Counted from the stretch's first letter, positions 34,857 to 44,273 are shown. The stretch: 64,000 nucleotides of DNA from Chryseobacterium salivictor (GCF_004359195.1 NZ_CP037954.1:124001-188000), one strand, 5' to 3'. Program-made: numbers and translations. Notes: generated from the sequence alone by a model not told the origin.

Positions 34857-35429
34857 TTATTCCTGAATGACAATATCATATTTGTCCAGCAGTCCGGAAA
34901 TACCCAGGACTGAAAATTTCGCCTTTTTGAGACGGTTATTTTCAGGATCGATGGAATAATTGTAAGCGGTTCGAAAATCTGCTTTTTCTAAAATACTGTG
35001 TACAAAAATAGCCTGTGCAAGATCGCAGTTGTCAAAAATAACACCGGTTAAGTTGGATTCTGAAAAATCGATTTCCCGTAACTGACAATTTCTAAAGGCG
35101 GTTTTTTTGATATTCATCTGAAAAAAAGTCGAATGGCTCAATTGGCAGTTTTCAAAAGAAAAGGACAGTCCAAAATCATTGCACGTTTCAAACTGAAGAC
35201 CGAGCATTTTACAGCCGTTGAACTTCACCTCCCGCAAAACCGTTCCATGCAGCAGCGCCAGGCTCCAGTTGCAATCCCGGAATTCGCAGTCAACGAATTT
35301 GAATTCAGTGAGATTCGTTTCCTCAAAATTGCAATTCGTAAACAGGCAGTTTTCATATTCTCCTTTAATTAAAGGTTTTTGGGAAAAATCTATTTTGTCA
35401 AAAGTTTGGTCGTGTAAATTATAAGACAT
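34857..35429 (-). CDS. Pentapeptide-repeat protein (Qnr/McbG-like fold)
   Basis: 190 residues built of A(D/N)Lxx-type five-residue repeats (for example FTNCNFEETNLTEFKFVDCE, and SNLTGVIFDNCDLAQAIFVH), predicted to form a right-handed quadrilateral beta-helix. The length and the short C-terminal capping segment are close to Qnr proteins, which mimic DNA and protect gyrase. The repeat alone does not prove that role. Placed 68 bases after rlmF on the same strand. Confidence 0.88.
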   Translation of the reverse strand: MSYNLHDQTFDKIDFSQKPLIKGEYENCLFTNCNFEETNLTEFKFVDCEFRDCNWSLALLHGTVLREVKFNGCKMLGLQFETCNDFGLSFSFENCQLSHSTFFQMNIKKTAFRNCQLREIDFSESNLTGVIFDNCDLAQAIFVHSILEKADFRTAYNYSIDPENNRLKKAKFSVLGISGLLDKYDIVIQE

Positions 35430-35497
35430 GAATCTTTTTGTTAGTGTTTAGATCACTACTAATTATGGTAAAGATGAAATGAAAAAAAGCAAATTTT

Positions 35498-36472
35498 CTA
35501 TTTATCTTCTGTTTTTCTCCATCTCGTTTCCCGCCACTCTTTTTGCTCTTCTTTCGACAGGAAAGACCATGCGATAATTCGACTCGATTTATTGCCTGTT
35601 CCGATGGGAATGGTTTTAATTTGGGCAACTTCCATTTCATTTAAGGCTTTATAAATCCCTTTCAGATTCGATTGTTTCGACACCAAAGTCGAAAACCAAA
35701 AACAGTTCTCTGCAAATTTCTGACTTTCGGTAATCATATCGTGAATGAACCTGGATTCGCCTCCTTCACAAATCAATTCACTGCTGATGCCTGCAAAATT
35801 AAGCGCCGGTCTTTCGGTTTTTTTACCTCTGAGGTTTTTCACTTTTCGATGACTTCCTTTTTGAGCTTCCTCACTGGAAGAGTGAAAGGGAGGATTGCAC
35901 ATGGAGAAATCAATTTTCTCCTCACCGCTTAAAATTCCTTCAAAAAAAGCTTTCGGATTCTCCTGTAAACGGACTTCGATTTTTCCCTCCAGAGATGGAT
36001 TTAAAGTGACAATATTATTTGAGGATTCAGCAGACTGCGGATCGATATCTGACCCAATAAAATTCCAGCCATATTCTGAAACCCCGATGACCGGATAAAT
36101 ACAACTCGCGCCAACACCAATATCTAAAACTTTGATATTATCACCTTCCGGCAAATCACCAAAATTACTTTGACCTAACAAATCCGCCATATAATGCAGA
36201 TAATCGGCTCTACTGGGAATGGGCGGACATAAATTTTCATCCGGGAAATCCCAGTTTTTTATTCCGTAATAATAATTCAGTAAAGCTTTATTGAGCAATT
36301 TTACCGCTACAGGATTTGCAAAATCAACCGATTCCGTACCATATTTATTAACCGTAATGTGTTCTGCCAATTCAGGAACCGCTATTTTCAGGGCATCTAA
36401 ATCATATCTTTCGCGATTTTTATTTCGGATATGAAGTCTTATTTTTTCTTGTGTATTTTTTTCTGTTGACAT
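35498..36472 (-). CDS. rlmF: 23S rRNA (adenine-1618-N6)-methyltransferase RlmF
   Basis: SAM-dependent methyltransferase modifying A1618 of 23S rRNA. 324 residues; SAM-binding VLDIGVGASCIYPVIGV (about 115-131) and the catalytic MCNPPFHSS (about 192-200, an NPPF motif for adenine-N6 methylation). The C-terminal MEVAQIKTIPIGTGNKSSRI is also typical. Full length. Confidence 0.93.
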   Translation of the reverse strand: MSTEKNTQEKIRLHIRNKNRERYDLDALKIAVPELAEHITVNKYGTESVDFANPVAVKLLNKALLNYYYGIKNWDFPDENLCPPIPSRADYLHYMADLLGQSNFGDLPEGDNIKVLDIGVGASCIYPVIGVSEYGWNFIGSDIDPQSAESSNNIVTLNPSLEGKIEVRLQENPKAFFEGILSGEEKIDFSMCNPPFHSSSEEAQKGSHRKVKNLRGKKTERPALNFAGISSELICEGGESRFIHDMITESQKFAENCFWFSTLVSKQSNLKGIYKALNEMEVAQIKTIPIGTGNKSSRIIAWSFLSKEEQKEWRETRWRKTEDK

Positions 36473-36691
36473 AATTGATGTTGATTTCTTGGCTGAGATT
36501 CAGTGGAACTCACCTCTTAATTCTTAATTTGCAAAGAACGAAAAAAGCAGGTTGGAAACCTAACAATCTTAGTCAGTAGTTTTCTCTTCACTCGTTTATT
36601 TCGGAAAATTTATAATTTTCCTGCGAATGTGCAATTCCGTTTCTTGAAACTATTCGAAACCAATGCGACTGATATGTATTTAAAAAAGCGA
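36473..36691. other. Noncoding gap, nothing recognised
   Basis: 219 bases between the AhpD-like gene and rlmF; no gene, repeat or hairpin of note. Confidence 0.35.
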
Positions 36692-37129
36692 TTAATCTAA
36701 AGGTGTTCTTGTAGTAATCGCTATTCTGTTCCAACCATTGATGGCGACAACTGCCATGATGACCGCAGCCAATTCCTTGGGTGTTAAATGTTCTTCGGCA
36801 TTTTTATAAACCGGATCTGGAACATGACCTTCTGTAATCAAGGTCATCGCTTCTGTTAACGCCAAAACTGCCCTTTCTTTCTCTGTAAAAAGGTCGGTTT
36901 CCCGCCAGGCATCCAATAAAAATAATCTTTGTGAGGTTTCACCCAATTTCATAGCGTCACGCGTATGCATATTAATGCAGAATGCGCAGCCATTTATTTG
37001 CGAGGCTCTGGTTTTAATAAGTTCGTAAAGCATCTTATCCAAACCACTTTGGGCAAGATATTTTTCAAGTCCGATCATGGCTGCGTACGCCTTGGGATCT
37101 ACTTTTGAGATATTTATTCTGGTTTCCAT
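36692..37129 (-). CDS. Carboxymuconolactone decarboxylase-family (AhpD-like) protein
   Basis: 145 residues, all-helical AhpD-like fold. The active-site motif is CAFCINMH (C48, C51, H55). AhpD proteins use this CxxC as a disulphide or peroxidase centre. The group to which this protein belongs (short, with ASQINGCAFC) is usually annotated as alkylhydroperoxidase without proven substrate. Single gene. Confidence 0.9.
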   Translation of the reverse strand: METRINISKVDPKAYAAMIGLEKYLAQSGLDKMLYELIKTRASQINGCAFCINMHTRDAMKLGETSQRLFLLDAWRETDLFTEKERAVLALTEAMTLITEGHVPDPVYKNAEEHLTPKELAAVIMAVVAINGWNRIAITTRTPLD

Positions 37130-37271
37130 TATTGAATATTTTATATGTTTTCATCTCAAAAAAAACTACTGTTTTACTTAAAAAGGTAGAAAGAAGCTGA
37201 AGATTTCGGATTCAATACCTTGTAAATCAAACTAAATAATTAAAAATCTCCTCAAGCAAATCGATTGATTA

Positions 37272-37781
37272 TTACAGTTTGATCTCAAAATAACACACGT
37301 CGGCATTTTGATAATGTTCCTGCAGGTCAGAAGAATCTTTTAACTTTTTCATTCCTAAAAAATTGAATCCGCAATTTTTATAATGACTGATTAAGCGATC
37401 GTTTTGTCCACAGGTATCCATTCTTACAAATTTTTTATTTTCTTTTTCGGCAAATTCTTTTGACCAGTCGGCGATGATCTTCACAAAATTATTTCCTCTG
37501 AAATCAGGATTCGTCGCGATCCGGTGCAGGTAGATGGCATCATTGTTTTCCCGCTCCTCCCAAATCTGCGGATCATTATAAGTAATCGCCCAAATGCAGG
37601 CAATTTTATTATCAATGATTAACTTGAACTGCCGGTTTTCCAGTACTTCAGTCGCAATAAAATCTTTATCAAATTCCGGCCAGACATTTCCGGGAAAGGT
37701 GATTTTTTGATAATCGATCGCGAATTTATAAAGTCTGAAAATTTCGGGGATATCGTCTAAAACGCTGTTTGTGATGATCAT
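37272..37781 (-). CDS. GNAT-family N-acetyltransferase
   Basis: 169 residues. The acetyl-CoA-binding motif A region (LHRIATNPDFRGNNFVKIIA, about 86-105) and a late KFVRMDTCGQNDRLISHY helix fit the GNAT fold. Acceptor substrate unknown. Confidence 0.85.
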   Translation of the reverse strand: MIITNSVLDDIPEIFRLYKFAIDYQKITFPGNVWPEFDKDFIATEVLENRQFKLIIDNKIACIWAITYNDPQIWEERENNDAIYLHRIATNPDFRGNNFVKIIADWSKEFAEKENKKFVRMDTCGQNDRLISHYKNCGFNFLGMKKLKDSSDLQEHYQNADVCYFEIKL

Positions 37782-37902
37782 TATTTAAGGTAAAATTTAA
37801 CTTGTTTTCGTAAAGATAATGATAATCGGGTCGAAAATCCGGAGATGTGCCCGTAAAACATTAAAAAAAACAAAAATCGAAACTTTTAATTTTCAGGTAA
37901 CG

Positions 37903-37930
37903 AAAAAAGCGACTTTTTAAGGTCGCTTTC
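37903..37930 (-). terminator. Terminator of hemN
   Basis: 8-bp stem AAAGCGAC / GTCGCTTT (37906-37913 with 37922-37929), 8-base loop, U-tract on the minus strand. Confidence 0.8.
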
Positions 37931-37950
37931 TGTTTTCATTTAATATCAAA

Positions 37951-39309
37951 TTATATCGTCATCGAAAAAATCCTTGTTTCAGGTTTGTTCCGCATCATTC
38001 TTAAATCAAAAGTCATCGCCACATTTCGGGTAAAAGCGCGGCCTTTTTCGGTGATTTTAATGGTGTTGTCAGATATTTCTACCAAGCCATCGGTTTCCAT
38101 TTCTTTTAAGGCTTCCAAAGCATTTTCGATTTCGGGGAAAGCAGTTTGCAAATCCCAGGAAGTTTCTAACCGGCACATTAAATTCAGAATATGTTTTCTG
38201 ATGATTAAATCTTCCTGATTCAAAACGTGTCCTTTTACCACAGGAATAGTTCCTTCTTCTACGATTTTCTGATATTCCTCTACACTTTTATTATTCTGGG
38301 CGAAAGCATACCAGGAATCTGAAATTGCAGACATTCCCAACCCAACCATTAACTGGGTTTTACTTGAAGAATATCCCATAAAATTTCGGTGAATATCGCC
38401 GGAAACCATCGATTGATAAAGGTCATCGTGTTCCAAAGCGAAGTGATCCATTCCGACTTCGATATAGCCTAATTCTTCCAACAGCTTTTTTCCGTTGGTG
38501 TATAATTTTCTTTTTTCTTCACCGCTTGGCAAGTCGTTTTCGTCGAAACCTCTTTGTCCAACGCCTTTAATCCAGGGAACATGGGCGTAAGAATAGAACG
38601 CTAAACGGTCCGGTTTTAATTCCAAAGTTTTGCGGATCGTATATTCCATTTTCTCCCAGGTATGAAATGGCAGACCGAAAACCAAATCGTGGGAAACTCC
38701 TTTATAGCCCATTTCACGCGCCATTTCGGTTACCTTTTTCACATTTTCAAAAGGCTGAATTCTGTTGATCGCTTTCTGAACCTGAAGATCATAATCCTGC
38801 ACCCCGAAACTGGCTCTTCGGAAACCTAAATCATATAAAGTCTGCAAATGCTCACGTGTCGTATTATTCGGATGTCCTTCAAATGAAAACTCCGGATGTT
38901 CGGCAATTTCTGCTTTGGCAAAAATTCCTTCCAGTAGAATTCTTAAATTTTCTGGAGAAAAGAAAGTGGGTGTTCCGCCACCTAAATGGAGTTCCTTAAT
39001 TTTTGGCGTTCTACCAAATAATTTCACATATAAATCCCACTCTTTCAGAACCGTTTCCAGATAAGGAGTTTCGACAGAATGTTGCTTGGTAATTCTTTTG
39101 TGACAGGCACAGAACGTACACAACTGCTCACAAAACGGCAAGTGAATATAAATGGAAATCCCTTCGGAATCGTTGGTTTCATTAAAAGTTCTCAGGACAG
39201 ACTGTTGCCAAAGATCGCTGGTAAAACTGGCATCATCCCAAAAAGGAACGGTTGGATAAGAAGTATAACGCGGTCCGGGAATATTATATTTATCAATTAA
39301 AGAATTCAT
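37951..39309 (-). CDS. hemN: Oxygen-independent coproporphyrinogen III oxidase
   Basis: Radical-SAM enzyme that makes protoporphyrinogen IX in haem synthesis. 452 residues with the cluster motif CEQLCTFCACH (C60, C64, C67), SAM-binding GGGTPTFF (about 107-114), and the HemN C-terminal domain. The N-terminal YNIPGPRYTSYPTVPFW is diagnostic of true HemN rather than HemW. A TATTTTTG -7 box lies 55 bases before the start. Confidence 0.95.
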   Translation of the reverse strand: MNSLIDKYNIPGPRYTSYPTVPFWDDASFTSDLWQQSVLRTFNETNDSEGISIYIHLPFCEQLCTFCACHKRITKQHSVETPYLETVLKEWDLYVKLFGRTPKIKELHLGGGTPTFFSPENLRILLEGIFAKAEIAEHPEFSFEGHPNNTTREHLQTLYDLGFRRASFGVQDYDLQVQKAINRIQPFENVKKVTEMAREMGYKGVSHDLVFGLPFHTWEKMEYTIRKTLELKPDRLAFYSYAHVPWIKGVGQRGFDENDLPSGEEKRKLYTNGKKLLEELGYIEVGMDHFALEHDDLYQSMVSGDIHRNFMGYSSSKTQLMVGLGMSAISDSWYAFAQNNKSVEEYQKIVEEGTIPVVKGHVLNQEDLIIRKHILNLMCRLETSWDLQTAFPEIENALEALKEMETDGLVEISDNTIKITEKGRAFTRNVAMTFDLRMMRNKPETRIFSMTI

Positions 39310-39364
39310 TTGAAAGTATGTTTTTTACAAATATTTATGAAATTCATTTTGAAATTTCATTTTG

Positions 39365-39372
39365 CAAAAATA
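39365..39372 (-). promoter_or_regulatory. hemN -7 box
   Basis: TATTTTTG on the minus strand, a perfect TAnnTTTG box; no good -33 TTTG is seen at the usual distance, so an activator may be needed. Confidence 0.4.
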
Positions 39373-39460
39373 CGAAATAAGTTAAGAGTGGTCGAATTAT
39401 GAAATAGAACTTGTGAATATTACAGATGAGTTTTGACAGTTTTAAAAAGTGGGATAATCA

Positions 39461-40489
39461 CTAAAGACTCTCACTGAACGTCATCTTCACAATCCTGTTT
39501 TTTCCTGCAAAAACAGCCGTATTCTCATCGGTCCACTCGCAAACATACAGTCCTTTTTCCTCTGAAATGGTTTTCCAGGTTTTACCGTAATCATCAGAAA
39601 ATTCGATATTTTGATCACCAACAGCAATCATATCTTTTCCTTTCGATTTCGGTCGGAATTTTACGCAGGTTTTATAGCCTCCATTTTTTCCGGAAGCTTG
39701 AATTTGCCAAGTTTTTCCGCCATCGTATGTGGTGGCGATGTTATTGATATTTTCTGCTTGTTTGGTATAATCTCCTCCAACAGCGATTCCGAAATTTTGA
39801 TCATAAAAATCGATAGAATAGATTCCTTGGGAAGAAGTTCCCTGAATGAAAGGGGTTTCGTATAACTGAATTTTCCCTGTTTTCAAATTCATCTTTATTA
39901 TTCGAGACGCCATTCCGCCTGTGGCTATCCAAATATTTTTCTTAGAAGAGGCTATATTGGTATTGCTTGCAGCAAAAGCAGCTTCTCCTTTTTTCAAATC
40001 CAAAAGCTCTTTATTAAGATAATTAATATTAAAATTTACATTGCCGGTGAATCTTGCAAACTTCAATTTTAAATTCTCTTCAGGATCGCTGAAAGTATAA
40101 AAATAATTACCGTGAAAATGCAGAGCGTCATAAAAAGCGTTTTTCGCGCTATCGGTATGCACCACTTCCGGTTTCATCGTCGACTTATCAATTCTAAAAA
40201 AGTAAGCAGGACTTTCAATATTGATGCAGTAAAAGTAAGCATGATTCTGCGCTAAGGTGCGAAACTGCAAATTCTCACCAGACAGTCTTATTTGCTTTTT
40301 ATCCGCAGAATCCTTTAAACTGACATATCCAAATTTAGAATCCGTTCCGGAATACCAAACTTTTCCATCGTAAATCTGCAAGGCGCGAATGGAGATATTA
40401 TCTTTTAACAAGGTTTCAAATTTTACTTTTTGAGCAAAGTGGAAGTTTAAACATAAAAGAAACAGCAGGAAACCGAAAGCTTTTTTCAT
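39461..40489 (-). CDS. Secreted beta-propeller protein (Ycf48/BNR-like), oxidoreductase-annotated family
   Basis: 342 residues with a signal peptide (about 1-19, ending FHFAQ). The rest is beta strands with Asp-box/BNR-type elements: TYDGGKTWQIQASG (about 253-266) and FSDDYGKTWKTIS (about 302-314). This suggests a propeller like the photosystem II stability factor Ycf48; in Bacteroidota such proteins are secreted and of unknown role. Confidence 0.75.
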   Translation of the reverse strand: MKKAFGFLLFLLCLNFHFAQKVKFETLLKDNISIRALQIYDGKVWYSGTDSKFGYVSLKDSADKKQIRLSGENLQFRTLAQNHAYFYCINIESPAYFFRIDKSTMKPEVVHTDSAKNAFYDALHFHGNYFYTFSDPEENLKLKFARFTGNVNFNINYLNKELLDLKKGEAAFAASNTNIASSKKNIWIATGGMASRIIKMNLKTGKIQLYETPFIQGTSSQGIYSIDFYDQNFGIAVGGDYTKQAENINNIATTYDGGKTWQIQASGKNGGYKTCVKFRPKSKGKDMIAVGDQNIEFSDDYGKTWKTISEEKGLYVCEWTDENTAVFAGKNRIVKMTFSESL

Positions 40490-40661
40490 GGAGATTTAAT
40501 TTAATCAAAAATAGTAAAAAATGCCGAGTGTTTTTTTAACGTTAAGAGATTATGGCAAATTAAGATTTTCATCGAGAATTATAATTAAATTGAATCTGAC
40601 TGGGATTTAGCTCTGAAAAAAAATCTGATGGGGAAAACAGTTACGAATTTAAGTTTTAACC

Positions 40662-40690
40662 AAAAAAAATCCCGCCAAAAAATGACGGGA
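40662..40690 (-). terminator. Terminator of the amino-acid permease
   Basis: Stem TCCCG.C / G.CGGGA (40670-40676 with 40684-40690, one mismatch) and an A-run giving a minus-strand U-tract. Confidence 0.7.
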
Positions 40691-40719
40691 AATCTTTTAT
40701 TATATTTTATATCTTGATA

Positions 40720-42405
40720 TTACTTTTTGTATTTAAAGAAATAATATCCATATAAAATAGTGTGAACAATAAGCATTCCTATAGAGAACATGATCAGACC
40801 ACTGTCATCAACCTCTGCATTCTGGTGATGCAGATAAGCCAATACTGCCAGAAGTACAACTAAGAAAATACCCGAAATAGCAGTTACAGAATAATTTTTC
40901 GGATCGTCAGTCGTGTTATTTTGTTTTCCTAAAATAGAGTTCTTAATTCCACGATAGAGATAAACATCCAGACCGATCATCATCCAACATACCAAACGAA
41001 TCCAGGTATCAAACGGTAAGAAAACCATCATACCAAGACACACCAAGACACCTAAAACCGGAATCAAAGGAACCAGCGGCGTTCTGAAGGCACGCGGCGC
41101 ATCTGGCTGAGTTTTTCTTAAAACCAATACTCCTACACAAACCAGAATAAAGGCAAATAAAGTTCCGATACTGGTCATTTCACCCACTACTCTGCCGGGT
41201 ACGAAAGCTGCAAATAAACTTACGAAAACCAAGAAGAAAAGATTGGATTTATAAGGAGTTCTGAATTTTGCATGAACTTCACTGAAAACTTTTGGCAACA
41301 AACCATCTTTACTCATCGAGTAGAAGACACGGCTTTGCCCCATCAACATTACTAAAATTACCGATGAATATCCCAACAAAATCGCTAAGATAATCGTGGT
41401 ATTCAACCAGGGATATGCAGGAACCATTGTTCCGTTCACTACACTTCCCATCGCTTCAATTGCAATTGCAACCGGCGCTAAATGATCGCCACCACCACCG
41501 GCAGTAAATGCTTTATAGTTCACAACCCCTACCATTACGTACGCGAAAATAATATACAGTACAGTACAGATAAGGAGCGATCCCATAATCCCGATCGGCA
41601 TCGATTTTTTCGGATCTTTGGTTTCCTGTGCAGCGGTTGAAACTGCATCAAAACCAATATAGGCAAAGAATACGACTGCGGCGGCCCGAATGATTCCAGA
41701 CCAGCCATATTCACCAAATTTCCCGGTGTTTTCAGGAATTAGCGGAGTTAGGTTTTCTGCCTTTACGTATTTCCATCCTACTACAATAAAGATAATTACA
41801 ATAGAAACTTTAAGAATTACTATTAAAGTATTTACGAATGCAGATTCACTCGTTCCCTTAATTAAAATCAAGGACATAATGCTTACAATGAAAACAGCCG
41901 GCAGATTGATTAAACCTGTGTGAGCTACGCCATCGACAATATAACTGTCAAAGGGTGTCATCATTAAATTATTGGGAAGCGAAACTCCAAAACTGGAAAA
42001 GAATTTCCCGAGATATCCCGACCAGCTCGAGGCTACAGTTGCTGCTCCTACCGCATATTCGAGGACTAAATCCCAGCCGATAATCCAGGCAATAAATTCA
42101 CCCATCGTGGCATACGAATAGGTATAAGCGCTTCCTGCAACAGGGATCATTGAGGCAAATTCTGCATAACACAATCCGGCAAAAGCACAACCAATAGCTG
42201 CGATAATAAAGGAAATCATGATTCCGGGTCCGGCGTAATTAGCTGCCGCAAGCCCGGTGATTGAGAATAATCCGGCACCAATAATGGCACCGATTCCCAG
42301 CGCCACCAAAGAAGCGGAAGACAATGTTTTTTTCAATCCGTCTGAAGTCTCGTCAGATTCTGACAAAAGCTGGCTCAGCGGTTTGGTTCTCCAAAGATTT
42401 GACAT
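40720..42405 (-). CDS. APC-family amino-acid permease
   Basis: Inner-membrane amino-acid transporter of the APC superfamily (CAT-like branch), 561 residues with 12-14 helices. The unwound TM1 motif is GIGAIIGAGLFSITG (about 36-50); the TM6 region FFAYIGFDAVSTAAQETKDP (about 243-262) is also typical. The large size with extra C-terminal helices matches the cationic amino acid transporter group. Substrate not determined. Confidence 0.9.
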   Translation of the reverse strand: MSNLWRTKPLSQLLSESDETSDGLKKTLSSASLVALGIGAIIGAGLFSITGLAAANYAGPGIMISFIIAAIGCAFAGLCYAEFASMIPVAGSAYTYSYATMGEFIAWIIGWDLVLEYAVGAATVASSWSGYLGKFFSSFGVSLPNNLMMTPFDSYIVDGVAHTGLINLPAVFIVSIMSLILIKGTSESAFVNTLIVILKVSIVIIFIVVGWKYVKAENLTPLIPENTGKFGEYGWSGIIRAAAVVFFAYIGFDAVSTAAQETKDPKKSMPIGIMGSLLICTVLYIIFAYVMVGVVNYKAFTAGGGGDHLAPVAIAIEAMGSVVNGTMVPAYPWLNTTIILAILLGYSSVILVMLMGQSRVFYSMSKDGLLPKVFSEVHAKFRTPYKSNLFFLVFVSLFAAFVPGRVVGEMTSIGTLFAFILVCVGVLVLRKTQPDAPRAFRTPLVPLIPVLGVLVCLGMMVFLPFDTWIRLVCWMMIGLDVYLYRGIKNSILGKQNNTTDDPKNYSVTAISGIFLVVLLAVLAYLHHQNAEVDDSGLIMFSIGMLIVHTILYGYYFFKYKK

Positions 42406-42641
42406 TTTATATTTTTTAAGATTTTCAAAAATATAAAAATTAACTAATTATCACCTCTTTTTAGTCAATTTCTTTTTGAAAAACTCTTTAAAAATCGCTA
42501 AAAACCTGAATTCCATAGCGAAAACGCAAAATCACATAGGCATATAATAGATATTAAACAAATACTTTTCTGTTTAAAATCATAAGAACCGGTGAATTTT
42601 ATACCAAAATTTAAAATCAGAAATTTAGTTAACTTTATACC
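42406..42641. other. Divergent intergenic region between permease and Crp gene
   Basis: 236 bases between divergent genes. A TAACTTTA box (42630-42637) ends 4 bases before the Crp-gene ATG. No Crp-like palindrome of the type seen at 43421 and 44347 is visible here. Confidence 0.4.
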
Positions 42642-43250
42642 ATGGTTTTAAAAGATATTTTCCAGTCAGATTTAGTAAGAGAAATTGAAGAATCCGGTAA
42701 CCTCAAACATTTCAAAGCAGGTGAAACGATCGTGAATATGGATTCGTACATCAAAAATATTCCGGTGGTGCTTTCCGGAAGCATTAAAGTCATCAGAACT
42801 GAAGAAGACGGCCGTGAAATCCTGCTCTATTATTTAACACCGGGCGAAAGCTGCATCGTTTCCATTCTTTCAGGGATGAAAAATGAAACTTCTAAAATAA
42901 AAGCCGTCGTAGAAGAAGATGCGGATATCATGCTGATTCCTGCAGATAAAGCCAAAGAATGGGTGAAAAAATATCCGGACTGGACCGAATTTATTTTTGA
43001 TCTGTACCAAAAACGTTTTGAAGAACTTTTGGATGTGGTCAATTCAGTGGCTTTCCAGAAAATAGATACCCGCCTTTTACACCTTATCAAGCAAAAAGTG
43101 CTGTTATATAAGTCCAAAGAAATTTCGGTTACCCATCAACAACTTGCTGATGAATTGGGAATTACGCGCGAAGCAACAAGCCGCGTGCTGAAACAGATGG
43201 AAAAGGAACATCTCCTTATCCTTTCCAGAAATAAAATTGAACTTCTTTGA
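42642..43250 (+). CDS. Crp/Fnr-family transcriptional regulator
   Basis: 202 residues. N-terminal cyclic-nucleotide-like beta-roll (about 20-110), dimer helix (about 112-138) and C-terminal winged HTH (about 142-200). The recognition helix reads TREATSRVLKQM. R176, E177 and R181 are at the positions by which E. coli CRP reads TGTGA, and E177/S180/R181 are those by which FNR reads TTGAT. There are no Fnr iron-sulphur cysteines: the only Cys is C71 in GESCIVS, a possible redox or sulphur sensor. It stands upstream of two operons that carry matching TGTGAT palindromes. Confidence 0.92.
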   Translation: MVLKDIFQSDLVREIEESGNLKHFKAGETIVNMDSYIKNIPVVLSGSIKVIRTEEDGREILLYYLTPGESCIVSILSGMKNETSKIKAVVEEDADIMLIPADKAKEWVKKYPDWTEFIFDLYQKRFEELLDVVNSVAFQKIDTRLLHLIKQKVLLYKSKEISVTHQQLADELGITREATSRVLKQMEKEHLLILSRNKIELL

Positions 43251-43267
43251 TTGGACGACAAATTTTC

Positions 43268-43405
43268 TACCGCAAAAGAGGCAAAAGAAAACATTGGATT
43301 TTAAGCACTCCAAAAGAAAGAAAAGGTAGTGTAGATCTTTATTTCGCTTTTGCAGACTTTTGAATAACTAAATTTTCAACCTGAACTTTTGTTTCTTTTG
43401 CGGTA
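43268..43405. repeat. Intergenic inverted-repeat element, copy B (138 bp)
   Basis: Left end TACCGCAAAAGAGGCAAAAG (43268-43287) is the inverted counterpart of the right end ending TTCTTTTGCGGTA (43405). Same right end and same length as copy A at 11833-11970; the inner part has diverged apart from a shared TTTTAAGCA. Confidence 0.65.
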
Positions 43406-43420
43406 AAAAATTTAAGCTTC

Positions 43421-43436
43421 TGTGATGTAGATTACT
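43421..43436 (+). promoter_or_regulatory. Crp/Fnr-like operator before the rhodanese gene
   Basis: TGTGATGTAGATTACT, a TGTGA-N6-TCACA-type palindrome with one mismatch. 15 of 19 bases (43421-43439) agree with the site at 44347. Its first base is 37 bases upstream of the -7 box, as at the second site. Confidence 0.7.
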
Positions 43437-43457
43437 GTAGCCTCAATTTCTCTGACT

Positions 43458-43465
43458 TAAATTTG
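43458..43465 (+). promoter_or_regulatory. -7 box of the rhodanese-OsmC operon
   Basis: TAAATTTG, a perfect TAnnTTTG. There is no -33 TTTG at the usual spacing, consistent with dependence on an activator bound at 43421-43436. Confidence 0.6.
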
Positions 43466-43495
43466 CATTATTAAATCAATCAAAAACACAAAATT

Positions 43496-43807
43496 ATGTT
43501 AGACACCATTAATCAACTTTTCGGATTCAATAAAACAGATTACGCAGACCTTATAAAGAACGGGGCTGTCATTGTAGATGTGCGCAGTAAAGAAGAATTT
43601 GCCGGCGGTCATATCAAGAATTCCATCAACATTCCTGTAGATCAACTTCTGAAAAATCTATCGAGATTGAAAGACAAAAACAAAACCATCATCACGTGTT
43701 GCGCTTCTGGAATGAGAAGTGCTTCTGCAAAAACGCTGCTTGTAAAAAATGGCTATACCGATGTTCATAACGGCGGCGGTTGGGCAAGTTTAAACAGTAA
43801 AATTTAA
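43496..43807 (+). CDS. Single-domain rhodanese-like sulfurtransferase
   Basis: 103 residues. The active-site loop is CASGMRS (catalytic C69 with a neighbouring C68), and the VIVDVRSKEEFAGGHIKNSI segment (about 25-44) is the rhodanese CH2A motif. Likely transfers sulphane sulphur between thiols. It resembles the N-terminal half of E. coli YgaP; the C-terminal half (DUF2892) is encoded at 50641. Five bases before the OsmC gene. Confidence 0.92.
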   Translation: MLDTINQLFGFNKTDYADLIKNGAVIVDVRSKEEFAGGHIKNSINIPVDQLLKNLSRLKDKNKTIITCCASGMRSASAKTLLVKNGYTDVHNGGGWASLNSKI

Positions 43808-43811
43808 AAAA

Positions 43812-44246
43812 ATGGAACCTCATTTATATAACGTAGATATTACCTGGTCGAAAGACCGGCAGGGAGAAATGTCTTCACCGGAACTTTCCACAACCGTAGA
43901 AATCGCTACTCCACCGCAATTCCCAAAAGGCGTGGAAGGAATTTGGTCTCCCGAACATTTGTTCACTTCTGCAGTTGCAAGTTGCCTGATGACCACATTT
44001 TTATCTATCGCGGAAAATTCCAAATTAGAGTTCACAGGTTTCACGTGCAAATCACACGGAAAACTGGAGCAAATAGAAGGAAAATTCCTAATGACAGAAG
44101 TTATTTTGGAACCAACTGTTACTATTGCGAATGAAAGCGAACGTGAAAAAGCAGAACGTGTTTTACAAAAATCTAAGCAGCATTGCTTGATCTCCAATTC
44201 AATAAAGTCGAAAGTCACAATGAAAACTACAATCGTCACTCTTTAA
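43812..44246 (+). CDS. OsmC-family peroxiredoxin-like protein
   Basis: 144 residues with the two family cysteines: C58 in SAVASCLMTTFL and C125 in SKQHCLISNSI. OsmC/Ohr proteins reduce organic hydroperoxides, and some react with persulphides. Co-transcribed with the rhodanese (5-base gap) and closed by a terminator at 44274. Confidence 0.92.
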   Translation: MEPHLYNVDITWSKDRQGEMSSPELSTTVEIATPPQFPKGVEGIWSPEHLFTSAVASCLMTTFLSIAENSKLEFTGFTCKSHGKLEQIEGKFLMTEVILEPTVTIANESEREKAERVLQKSKQHCLISNSIKSKVTMKTTIVTL

Positions 44247-44273
44247 AAACACATCTTATCAATGATAGAAATA

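Noticed and set aside
43820..44239. 139-codon frame opposite the OsmC gene
   Set aside because: Antisense to a clear OsmC protein, with no family features of its own.
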